Origin: Comamonadaceae bacterium UBA2334
GTDB taxonomy: Bacteria; Pseudomonadota; Gammaproteobacteria; Burkholderiales; Burkholderiaceae_C
Direction: 5' to 3'
Length of the DNA stretch: 15,547 nt
NCBI GenBank assembly: GCA_002344885.1
Contig: DDUQ01000116.1
Location: 1-15,547 of the forward strand
In this document: piece after piece, positions 7,499 to 14,502 of the stretch
How the letters are laid out: the number at the start of each line of letters is the position of its first letter
How positions within the stretch are numbered: the first letter of the stretch is position 1
Made by a program: the position numbers and the translations under genes
Notes under the pieces: generated by a model
Told to the model about the DNA's origin: nothing
The model's database searches: none
The model's input: the letters and a program-made list of their open reading frames with translations, nothing else

Positions 7499-8518
7499 AT
7501 GGCACCAGCGCCAGCGCCACCGCCTGACGCCGTGACGATGGCTCGGTTGTTGCCACTTTCCATGCTCACCGTACAAAAACTGCGTCGCGCCACGCAGGCG
7601 GGCTTCTTTCTGCTGTTTCTGGTCGCGCCAGCGTTCAACTGGCTGCGCTTTGATCTGGACGAGGCCCAGCTGTGGTTTCTGGGCATGCGCTGGTCGCTGG
7701 GCATCGACGCTTTGCGGGCCGGGCAGATCGATGCCACCCAGGCCGGTTTGAACCTGGTGTGGCGGGCGCTGGTGCCACTGCTGGTGCTGGTGATGGGTTT
7801 TCTGTGGGTGGCGTACCGCTACGGCCGGGTGTACTGCGGATGGCTGTGCCCACACTTCTCTTTTGTCGAAACGCTGAACCATATCTTGCACCGGGCATGT
7901 GGCAAGCTCAGTGTGTGGGACAGCCACACGGTGTTCCGGCCCGGTGTCACACCGAACAGGGTCTGGTGGCCGCTGTTTGTCATCAGCTGTCTGGCAGCGG
8001 CGTTCACATGGGCCATCACTTTGCTGACGTATCTGCTGCCGCCTGCGACCATCTGGGGCGGGTTGCTGCACGGCACCCTCACCCCCAACCAGACCCGATT
8101 CCTGGTGGTGGGCACGGTGGTGTTCTTCGTGGAGTTTGCGCTGGCCCGCCACCTGTTTTGCCGTTTTGGTTGTGCCGTCGGCTTGTTCCAGAGCCTGGTG
8201 TGGATGGCCAACCCGCGTGCACTGGTGGTGGCATTTGACAGGGGGCAGGCCCGTGATTGCAAGACTTGCCAGCGCGAGCTGGGCACCAACCCAGCGAGTG
8301 GAAATGCCTGTGACAGCCATTGCCCCATGCGTTTGAAGCCGCGCAACATCAAGCGGCGCATGTTCTCGTGTGTGCAGTGCGGGCAATGCCTGCAGGCCTG
8401 TGACACCACCCAGCAGGCGCAGGGTCGTCAGCCCAACCTCACCTGGAAAGTCGGTGTGGATGCGCTGCGCGAAACACTGAAACAACGCCACGCCGACGCG
8501 CAGAAGGACAGGGCCTGA
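7499..8518 (+). CDS. NapH/CcoG-like membrane protein with two [4Fe-4S] ferredoxin-type sites
   Basis: The 339-residue protein has about four membrane helices (about 31-49, 86-106, 155-180, 199-219). Between them is CGWLCP (113-118), the signature of NapH, CcoG/RdxA and the C-terminal half of NosR, and a CRFGC pair (221-225). The tail has eight cysteines for two [4Fe-4S] clusters: C254-x2-C257-x13-C271-x3-C275 and C291-x2-C294-x2-C297-x3-C301. It lacks the extra Ig-like C-terminal domain of CcoG. Several start codons are possible (7499, 7538, 7562), and none has a strong ribosome binding site. It ends in TGATG overlapping the norD start, so it is translated as part of the nor operon. A role in electron supply to, or metal assembly of, NO reductase is inference; the exact partner cannot be read from the sequence. 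Confidence 0.88.
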   Translation: MAPAPAPPPDAVTMARLLPLSMLTVQKLRRATQAGFFLLFLVAPAFNWLRFDLDEAQLWFLGMRWSLGIDALRAGQIDATQAGLNLVWRALVPLLVLVMGFLWVAYRYGRVYCGWLCPHFSFVETLNHILHRACGKLSVWDSHTVFRPGVTPNRVWWPLFVISCLAAAFTWAITLLTYLLPPATIWGGLLHGTLTPNQTRFLVVGTVVFFVEFALARHLFCRFGCAVGLFQSLVWMANPRALVVAFDRGQARDCKTCQRELGTNPASGNACDSHCPMRLKPRNIKRRMFSCVQCGQCLQACDTTQQAQGRQPNLTWKVGVDALRETLKQRHADAQKDRA

Positions 8519-10362
8519 TGGAAGAAGTGGTTGGCCGCTGGTGGCACGATGCCCTGGTCAAATTCACCACGCCTGCTGCATCAGCGGCCACGGTGCGTCT
8601 GGACGAAGTCCGCACCGCCATCGGCCTGATGTTCCGTGCGGCGGGTGGCAGTGCTACGGTGCGCCTGGCTCCGGCCAGTCTGCAGCGAACCGCAGCACCT
8701 TCACACTGGCTGTACCGGCTGGCAAGCGCGGGGGGGCGATCACCTTTGCCCACCTGCGATCCCGAGGTCCTCGCGCTGCCCGACAGTCTGAGCGTATTCG
8801 ACGAGCGCGCGCTCAACCACGACCTGTATCTGTGGCTGGCATTGTTGGGGGCGCACCGAGTACCGCATCCAGATTGGGTGCTGAGCAATATTTTTGCAAC
8901 AAAAAATGCTCTCAACGCTTTCCCTGGTTTTGTTGAGCGCTATGAAAAACTCAATGCTGCCCATCGATTGCAGCGACAGGCGATGCGTGTGTCCGGACGT
9001 GTTCTGTCGCGGGCTGAGCAGACCGTGCGGGCTGCATTGGCGGGGCAATGGTGCCCAGACACGCCCGGTGGCGTTCTGCCTGCAGACGTGGCACCGGTCT
9101 GGTTGTGGGTCTGTGGTCCAACGTGCGCGCATGCTGATGCTGCGGATATGCGTGCGCCGTCCCGCGAGTCGGACAGTGCATCAACGTTTGCCACAACCGA
9201 CACGCAACGCCGCCGCACACAGGTCACTGCGCACGACAAAGCCAGCAACCCGTTTGTGTTGCCTTTCCGTGCCGAGGCACTGATGACCTGGAGCGAGATG
9301 GTCCGCGTCAACCGCAGCACGGACGACGAGGACGATGGCAATGCCACGGCAGCTGCCAACGACATGGATGCTTTGTCAGTCGCCACCGACGGGACGACCC
9401 TTGCATCGCGTGTGAAGTTCGACCTCGATTTGCCCAGCAGCAGCGTGGACGATGTACCGTTGGGCGAGGGGCAGCTGTTTCCGGAATGGGACTTCAGACA
9501 AGGCTTGCTCAGGCCAGCGCACGTGCGGGTTCAGGTCACGCGGGCGAGAGTGGACGCACCGTTTCAGCCGCCACCGTCCTTGAGCGTGATGGCCCGGCAG
9601 GTGCGCCGGCGCATGGAGGTGCTGCGCCATGCGCCTCGCCTGCAGCGGGGTCAGGAAAACGGCGATGACATTGACGTCGATGCCTGGATACGCCTGCAGG
9701 CCGACAGCCGGGGCAGCCGACAGCCGCGCACCGACACCCCGGCTGTGTACACGCGACATGCTGTTGCAGATCGCAGCCTGGCCACCTGGCTGCTGGCCGA
9801 TCTGTCCCAGTCAACCGATGCGTTTGCCAGTGACCAGCTGCGCGTTATCGATGTCATCCGCGATGCGGTGTATGTGTTCGGCGAAGCCTTGCACGCGGTG
9901 GGCGATCCGTTTGCGGTCTGGGGTTTCAGCTCGGTGCGCCGTCAGAACGTCCGCTTGCAAAAGATCAAGGGCATGGACGACCGCTGGGATGCGCAGGCAC
10001 ACGGCCGGGTCGGGGCCATCAAGCCCGGCTTCTACACGCGTATGGGCGCGGCCATACGCCATGCCACCCATCATCTGCAACACTGCCCGCAACGGTGCCG
10101 CCTGCTGATGCTGCTGACGGATGGCAAACCGAATGATCTGGATGTTTACGAAGGGCGCTACGGCCTGGAAGACACCCGCCATGCGATTGGCGAGGCCCGG
10201 TCAGCTGGCGTCACACCGTTCTGCGTGACGGTTGACCCTGAGGGGCACGACTACCTGCCTTTTCTGTTTGGCGCACAGGGCTATGTGCTGGTGCACCGCC
10301 CTGCGGATCTGGCACGGCGACTCACCCAGGCATGGACGCAATTGGCACGTGCCACTGCCTGA
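8518..10362 (+). CDS. norD: NorD, von Willebrand factor A domain protein for NO reductase activation
   Basis: NorD works with the NorQ ATPase in activating NO reductase. The 614 residues end in a vWA domain (about 415-605) with an intact metal-ion-dependent adhesion site: DLSQS (428-432), Thr507 and Asp535 in TDGKPND. The long N-terminal half is typical of NorD/CbbO, and the middle (about 205-320) is a low-complexity, acidic linker. The ATG shares its A with the TGA of the preceding gene, so the two are translationally coupled. Near 8883-8911 the gene holds an AT-rich imperfect inverted repeat that stands out from its GC-rich surroundings but keeps the frame. No clear terminator follows. Confidence 0.95.
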   Translation: MEEVVGRWWHDALVKFTTPAASAATVRLDEVRTAIGLMFRAAGGSATVRLAPASLQRTAAPSHWLYRLASAGGRSPLPTCDPEVLALPDSLSVFDERALNHDLYLWLALLGAHRVPHPDWVLSNIFATKNALNAFPGFVERYEKLNAAHRLQRQAMRVSGRVLSRAEQTVRAALAGQWCPDTPGGVLPADVAPVWLWVCGPTCAHADAADMRAPSRESDSASTFATTDTQRRRTQVTAHDKASNPFVLPFRAEALMTWSEMVRVNRSTDDEDDGNATAAANDMDALSVATDGTTLASRVKFDLDLPSSSVDDVPLGEGQLFPEWDFRQGLLRPAHVRVQVTRARVDAPFQPPPSLSVMARQVRRRMEVLRHAPRLQRGQENGDDIDVDAWIRLQADSRGSRQPRTDTPAVYTRHAVADRSLATWLLADLSQSTDAFASDQLRVIDVIRDAVYVFGEALHAVGDPFAVWGFSSVRRQNVRLQKIKGMDDRWDAQAHGRVGAIKPGFYTRMGAAIRHATHHLQHCPQRCRLLMLLTDGKPNDLDVYEGRYGLEDTRHAIGEARSAGVTPFCVTVDPEGHDYLPFLFGAQGYVLVHRPADLARRLTQAWTQLARATA

Positions 10363-10390
10363 TAACGGGGAGCCTTCAAAGTGGCCTGAA

Positions 10391-10433
10391 CTTGAACCAG
10401 ATTAAGTAACAGGCGCAGTGCCCGCTCTACGCT
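10391..10433 (+). promoter_or_regulatory. Second Dnr/FNR-like box with -10 element, before the hemerythrin-like gene
   Basis: CTTGAACCAGATTAAG (10391-10406) matches the norC box at the left half and most of the right half (TTGA-N6-TTAA). Exactly 22 bp after the 14-bp core lies TACGCT (10428-10433), the same hexamer and spacing as in front of norC. The predicted start is near 10440, just ahead of a run of seven T (10442-10448). This suggests that the small gene at 10473 has its own Dnr-activated promoter as well as possible read-through from norD. Confidence 0.72.
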
Positions 10434-10472
10434 GGTGCCGCTTTTTTTGCCACACACCACGATGGAGTCACC

Positions 10473-10904
10473 ATGTCCCGTACTGAACGATTTCGCCAGC
10501 AGCACAATGAACTGATGGCGCTGGCTACCGAACTGCAAGGTCTGCTCCACCCCACAGCGCTGGCGCAGGATGGCTCGGCCGCCCGGTCGTGCATCAGCAA
10601 GCTCATGGGCAAGCTCACCCTGCACCTGGGCACCGAAGACAAGGTGCTGTATCCCGAGTTGATGGCTCACAAGGATGCGACCGTGGCGGCCATGGCGAAA
10701 CGGTTTGCCAACGAAATGGCGAGTACCGCTCCCGTGGTGGTGGGCTACAGCCAGAAGTGGGGCACGGCCACCGCCATCAAGCAGGACCCGGCGGGTTTTG
10801 TGAAGGAGTCCAAAACGATCATTGCGGCACTGGCCGACCGCATCAAGCGGGAGAACAACGAACTTTATGCGGCCGCTGACCGTTGCGATGGAGGAGTCTT
10901 CTGA
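10473..10904 (+). CDS. Hemerythrin-like (HHE) domain protein, small
   Basis: This 143-residue protein resembles hemerythrin HHE four-helix bundles in its first half: QQHNEL (His11) and LHLGTEDKVLYPEL with His51, Glu55 and Asp56. The second half has the expected helix RIKRENNELY (123-132), but Arg replaces the usual His of the HxxxE motif, and no other His lies in residues 67-143. The metal site is thus incomplete compared with a classical five-histidine di-iron centre; it may bind one iron or use other ligands. GGAG at 10464-10467 gives a good ribosome binding site for the ATG. A Dnr-like promoter precedes it, so an NO-induced role is likely. The biochemical function is unknown. Confidence 0.82.
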   Translation: MSRTERFRQQHNELMALATELQGLLHPTALAQDGSAARSCISKLMGKLTLHLGTEDKVLYPELMAHKDATVAAMAKRFANEMASTAPVVVGYSQKWGTATAIKQDPAGFVKESKTIIAALADRIKRENNELYAAADRCDGGVF

Positions 10905-10920
10905 TGCGCGAGCGGCATCA
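10902..10920. terminator. Small hairpin spanning the two convergent stop codons
   Basis: TGATGC (10902-10907) pairs with GCATCA (10915-10920) around a 7-nt loop, exactly covering the stop codons of the plus-strand hemerythrin-like gene and the minus-strand EAL gene. No T-run follows on either strand, so it is a weak terminator candidate at best. Confidence 0.22.
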
Positions 10921-13020
10921 CGCGTCCGGCGCTGGTAGGGATGAAAAATAGCTGGTTTGCATCAGTTGGCCGACATCCATCGGCCGCCCAAAGAAGTAAC
11001 CCTGAAAAGCATCGCATCCCATTTCAAGCAAGCTGTCGCGTTGCTGTTCTGTTTCGACTCCCTCGGCGATCACGTTCAATCCCAGACTGTGACCGAGCGT
11101 GACGACAGTGCGTGCGATGGACTGATCGTCAGGGTCCAGTTTGAGATCATGAACAAAGGATTTGTCGATCTTGATTTGATCCAGCGGCAGGCGCTTCAGG
11201 TAAGAGAGAGATGAGTAGCCTGTTCCGAAGTCATCAATTGAAAACCCCACACCGATTTCGCGAAGCGCGAGCATTTTTTCAATGACATCGGTCACGTCGT
11301 GCAGCATCAATCCCTCGGTCAGTTCAAGTTTGACCTGATTTGGCTTTGCACCCGTTTCCTGAATCACCTGTTTGACGGTTTGGACAAAATCAGATCGATG
11401 GAACTGCTTCGCGCTGACATTGACCGCCATGGTCAGACCTTTGGCCAACGGGTGATCAGACCAGGCGACCAGTTGACGGCAGGCTGTTCTCAACACCCAG
11501 GTTCCCAACTGAATCACAAACTCCGTTTCCTCGGCAAGAGGGATGAACATGGCTGGGGAGACATTGCCCAAACTGGGGTGATGCCAGCGAATCAATGCCT
11601 CCACGCCCTGTGGCTCGCCTCTTGTGTTGACTTGCAATTGATAGTGCACGGTAAATTGCTCTGGAAACCCCTTGCGCATGGAAACGATCATTTCAAACCG
11701 CTTTTGCAACGACTGTTGCGCTGTCGAATTGAAAAATCGTACGCAACCGCGTCCTGCATCTTTGGCCTGGTACATGGCCGTCTCAGCATGCTTGAGCAGA
11801 TCGCTCTCACTGGTCACATGCCCTTCCAAAAGGGTGACACCGATGCTGATCGACATTTGCAAGGCGTGCCCAGCGACTTCGCTGGGCTCTAACAAGGCCA
11901 GTCTCGCCCGATTGGCGACCAACTCGGCTCTGCTGATGGCAGTGGCGTGATCGCCTGACAGGCTTTCTAGCACGATGACGAATTCGTCTCCATCCACGCG
12001 AGCAATCGTGTCGTCTGACTTCAGACACTCTTTCAAGCGGTGGGCGGCCAGTTTCAGCAGATCGTCACCCGCATCGTGCCCCAGAGCGTCGTTGATATCC
12101 TTGAAGTTATCGAGGTCGATCACCAGCACCGCACCCAGGTTGTGTTGGCGGTGGCTTCGGTGACAAGCACGCTTCAACCGGTCCATCAGCAGTCGACGGT
12201 TGGGCAGTTCGGTCAAAGAATCAAAAAAAGCCAGACGGTGGATGCGCTCATCTGAACGATGCTGGGCGGTGTTGTCAACAAACGAGATGACATAGTGGCT
12301 GACGACGCCGTCGGGATCAAAGACCGCGCTGATGCGCAACCATGCCGGATAGCGTTCGCCGTTTTTGCGTCGGTCCCAAACTTCACCCTGCCAATATCGC
12401 TCGGTCAGCAGAACACGCCGGAGTTCGTGGTAAATCGTGTCAGTGGTCTTGTCGGCTCTGAATATCGAAGATTGTTTTCCCAAGGCTTCTTCGGCGGTGT
12501 AACCGGTGATGCCTGTGAAAGCGGTGTTGACTTTCACGATTGTTTTGCTGGCGTCCGTCACCACCAGGCCTTCGAAAAGATCAAAGGCTGCTTCAGCAAT
12601 CCTCAAGTTGTCTTGAGTCGTTTTGTGACTCGTCAGGTCACGGAGCGAGACCAATATCTTCGTGTCGCTTTTGAACGCCACGCGCGACATCGAGACCTCC
12701 GCAGACAGAGCCGAACCGGTGTCCCCCCTGACCTGAAGTTCGATGCTGTAAACCTCACTTGAGTCGATTTCGTGCTGCAGGCATTGGGTGAATGCTTGCT
12801 GACATGTTTGCCGGTCGTTTTCGCTGAACAGGATGCTGTGCAGATGCTGGCCGATGACATCGTTTGCCCTCCAGCCGAAATGTCCGCCCGTCTGTACATG
12901 ACAGGTCTCAATGCGTCCTGCATCGTCTGTTTGCATCCATGCGTCAAACGCATGTGACAGAGCCGCAGTGCTCAGCGCGCACAAGTTGTCGCAAGCGAGA
13001 TTGCATGCTGTCGGGATCAT
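10918..13020 (-). CDS. PAS-PAS-GGDEF-EAL protein, probable cyclic-di-GMP phosphodiesterase
   Basis: The 700 residues hold two PAS-like sensor domains (about 20-130 and 140-255), a GGDEF domain (about 258-430) and an EAL domain (about 440-690). No membrane helix or signal peptide is seen, so it is likely cytoplasmic. The EAL domain has its catalytic set: EALIRW (474-479), VNVSAKQF (533-540, Asn534), LELTEG (565-570), DDFGTGYSSL (596-605), IKIDKSF (616-622), AEGVETEQQ (652-660) and QGYFFGRP (673-680). It should hydrolyse cyclic-di-GMP. The GGDEF motif reads DGDEF (343-347), a change in the first glycine, and no RxxD inhibitory site is seen five residues upstream, so cyclase activity is doubtful. 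It starts 10 nt after the bacteriohemerythrin gene, with GAGG 9 nt before the ATG; the two probably form an operon. The PAS ligands are not recognisable. Confidence 0.94.
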   Translation of the reverse strand: MIPTACNLACDNLCALSTAALSHAFDAWMQTDDAGRIETCHVQTGGHFGWRANDVIGQHLHSILFSENDRQTCQQAFTQCLQHEIDSSEVYSIELQVRGDTGSALSAEVSMSRVAFKSDTKILVSLRDLTSHKTTQDNLRIAEAAFDLFEGLVVTDASKTIVKVNTAFTGITGYTAEEALGKQSSIFRADKTTDTIYHELRRVLLTERYWQGEVWDRRKNGERYPAWLRISAVFDPDGVVSHYVISFVDNTAQHRSDERIHRLAFFDSLTELPNRRLLMDRLKRACHRSHRQHNLGAVLVIDLDNFKDINDALGHDAGDDLLKLAAHRLKECLKSDDTIARVDGDEFVIVLESLSGDHATAISRAELVANRARLALLEPSEVAGHALQMSISIGVTLLEGHVTSESDLLKHAETAMYQAKDAGRGCVRFFNSTAQQSLQKRFEMIVSMRKGFPEQFTVHYQLQVNTRGEPQGVEALIRWHHPSLGNVSPAMFIPLAEETEFVIQLGTWVLRTACRQLVAWSDHPLAKGLTMAVNVSAKQFHRSDFVQTVKQVIQETGAKPNQVKLELTEGLMLHDVTDVIEKMLALREIGVGFSIDDFGTGYSSLSYLKRLPLDQIKIDKSFVHDLKLDPDDQSIARTVVTLGHSLGLNVIAEGVETEQQRDSLLEMGCDAFQGYFFGRPMDVGQLMQTSYFSSLPAPDA

Positions 13021-13030
13021 GAAGGCAACC

Positions 13031-13495
13031 TCACTTCCACAGCTTGTGGGACCCTTGCGCCAACAGCTTTCGCCCCAGACTCATATCTGTGGTGGCAATG
13101 TGTTGGGTCAACCAAGATCGAAGCAGCGCTGTCAACTCCTCAACGATTACTTCGTCGTCCTTGACGTTGAAACCAGCGCAGATGCGTTGAAGCGAATCCT
13201 TGAATGACTGGTGCTGCGCCAGGTGCATCTGAATGTGGGATGCCTCGTTGACCAGAGAGGACATCAGCTGTTCTTCTTCAGAAAAATGGAATATGACGTA
13301 AGCCTCCAGGTGTGGGAGCAGCGTTCCGACAGCTGTGGCCAGATCTCCTGCCGCATGCGCACTTTCAAAGGCTTCGATGAGCTCGAACAGTTCACTGTGT
13401 TGCATGTCAATCGACCGAACACCGGTCAACAATGACCCCGTCAATAAGTTCGGTCGGCAGACGAGCGACGATGAAGACCACTCAGATGCACTCAT
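13031..13495 (-). CDS. Bacteriohemerythrin (di-iron O2-binding protein)
   Basis: This 154-residue protein carries the full ligand set of McHr-type bacteriohemerythrins: His33 (DMQH), His70 and Glu74 (HFSEEEQLM), His91 and His95 (HLAQH), His132 and Asp137 (HIATTD). Such proteins bind O2 reversibly at a di-iron site, and some react with NO. I chose the ATG at 13495 because GGGAG lies 8 nt upstream; a GTG at 13555 would add 20 residues without such support. It is the first gene of a two-gene unit with the EAL protein only 10 nt downstream, which points to a role as O2/NO sensor or carrier for cyclic-di-GMP control. In some bacteria a hemerythrin domain is fused directly to GGDEF; here the parts are separate. 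Confidence 0.93.
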   Translation of the reverse strand: MSASEWSSSSLVCRPNLLTGSLLTGVRSIDMQHSELFELIEAFESAHAAGDLATAVGTLLPHLEAYVIFHFSEEEQLMSSLVNEASHIQMHLAQHQSFKDSLQRICAGFNVKDDEVIVEELTALLRSWLTQHIATTDMSLGRKLLAQGSHKLWK

Positions 13496-13641
13496 TTGAC
13501 ATGCTCCCGTTGTAGGGTGTGAGTTGTTCGAACGACGTGTTGCGTCAGCTGACACTTAGCTGCTGTGAGGGCCGTTGTATGGCCTGCGTCAGGCGCGAAG
13601 GTCATGCTCTCGTCCGTGACCAAAAAAGGACGGGGCTGACT
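13496..13641. promoter_or_regulatory. Divergent intergenic region between bacteriohemerythrin and the DUF3079-like gene
   Basis: This 146-bp spacer should hold both divergent promoters. Two palindromes are visible: GTTGTTCGAACGAC (13523-13536, 12 of 14 positions symmetric) and GTCAGCTGAC (13544-13553, perfect). They lie 28-58 bp upstream of the bacteriohemerythrin ATG and might be operators. I find no TTGA-N6-TCAA Dnr box and no clear sigma-70 pair. Confidence 0.35.
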
Positions 13642-13878
13642 GTGTCCAAAAAATTCCCTCTCCGGCCTGCACACCCCGAAAGGGTGTGTTGGGGTTGTGA
13701 TCAGTTTTGTTCGGCCCACGACATGCGCTGTGGCAACGGATCCGACCGAACCGCCCATCCAGCGGAGTTGTTCGGGGACGATTGGTTTGAGTGGGGCACC
13801 GATGCCACGGGTTCGTCAGCTCAGGCGCATGCGAGCCTGGGTGGCCCTCTTCAGGATGAAGACCGGAAGGCCGACTGA
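13642..13878 (+). CDS. Small four-cysteine protein, DUF3079-like
   Basis: A 78-residue open frame starting at GTG 13642 reads VSKKFPLRPAHPERVCWGC, then continues through four cysteines spaced C-x2-C-x3-C-x6-C and a CGNGSDRTAHPAELFGDDWFEW stretch split over its middle. This closely matches my memory of the DUF3079 family (KKFP..PAHPERICWGCD..C...CGNGS.RT.HP.E..G.DW). AGGA at 13627-13630 and a G-run behind it are possible ribosome binding sites. The cysteines suggest a zinc or Fe-S site; function is unknown. The tail after the conserved part (about 44-78) is polar and probably disordered. It stands alone on the plus strand between two minus-strand units. Upstream in-frame starts (13519) give a longer product without family-like sequence. 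Confidence 0.75.
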   Translation: MSKKFPLRPAHPERVCWGCDQFCSAHDMRCGNGSDRTAHPAELFGDDWFEWGTDATGSSAQAHASLGGPLQDEDRKAD

Positions 13879-13917
13879 ACCACCCAATATGAAAACTGGC
13901 AGGGTCGTCTGTGTCTC

Positions 13918-14484
13918 TCATACCTTGCGCCTGTTCATCATCTCTGTTCCCATGGCCTGCGTTTGAGGATCATCGAGCCGCTGACGCGCGGCAGGGAAGA
14001 CGAGGCTGTCTTCGTCTTCTGCGTGTTTCGCGTACAGCGCAACAAACGTGTCGAGCGCGGCTTGGTCTGATGCAGTCAGGGGTTGCCAGGTGTCGGGTTG
14101 TGCATCGCGCACACGCGCCAGAACCAGGCGTGCAACCGCCCAGTTGGCTGCCATGGCCAGGTGTTCCTGTTGCAGCCGACGCACCAGATCATGCAGCGGG
14201 CTGGTGGGGTCGGCCAGTACGACAGGGAACACGTGCCGTTCCTCGTCTTCGTGGTGATGGGGGGCTGCCAGATCAAAGTAGCGCATCACGTCCTGCGCAG
14301 CCTGTGCGGCCGACGCATCCCAGCCCACGTTGGCCAGGTGCTCGCGCAGACGTGCCAGCAGCCCCAGCATGCGCAGCAGGCGTTCGTGGCAGGCCGCCAG
14401 CATCTCGAACGGTTCTTCAAACCCTGCGCCGGGAGAATGGTGGCCTGGCAGGCCGATGCTCGATACGGGTATGCGTGTGGTCAT
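13918..14484 (-). CDS. Hemerythrin HHE domain protein
   Basis: This 188-residue protein has both halves of an HHE cation-binding four-helix bundle: ACHERLLRML (His33), APHHHEDEERHVFP (His76-78, Glu82), QQEHLAM (His108) and YAKHAEDEDSLVFP (His154, Glu156, Glu158). A non-haem di-iron site is therefore likely. It follows the nitroreductase gene after 18 nt on the same strand and probably shares its transcript with it, and perhaps with nnrS. A role in NO or oxidant handling, or iron storage, is inferred from the neighbours; family members vary. It is convergent with the DUF3079-like gene, with 39 bp between and no clear terminator. Confidence 0.88.
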   Translation of the reverse strand: MTTRIPVSSIGLPGHHSPGAGFEEPFEMLAACHERLLRMLGLLARLREHLANVGWDASAAQAAQDVMRYFDLAAPHHHEDEERHVFPVVLADPTSPLHDLVRRLQQEHLAMAANWAVARLVLARVRDAQPDTWQPLTASDQAALDTFVALYAKHAEDEDSLVFPAARQRLDDPQTQAMGTEMMNRRKV

Positions 14485-14502
14485 GGTGGTGGGTGTGTGG
14501 CG

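Noticed and set aside
4777..8491. Two long minus-strand open frames opposite norC-norB and norQ-Fe-S gene
   Set aside because: Both are His/Gln-rich low-complexity translations lying over well-identified nor genes; they are shadows of those genes.
10407..10449. Intrinsic terminator for norD formed by the T-run at 10442-10448
   Set aside because: No stable GC hairpin directly precedes the seven T; the upstream bases instead fit a Dnr promoter with TACGCT.
13670..13688. Perfect hairpin CACACCC-CGAAA-GGGTGTG as a terminator
   Set aside because: It lies inside the DUF3079-like coding region at the conserved HPERVCWG codons and no T-run follows; it is probably a coding coincidence.
13589..13921. 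Minus-strand open frame opposite the DUF3079-like gene
   Set aside because: It has no recognisable motif, and the plus strand in the same place encodes family-like sequence with a four-cysteine site.
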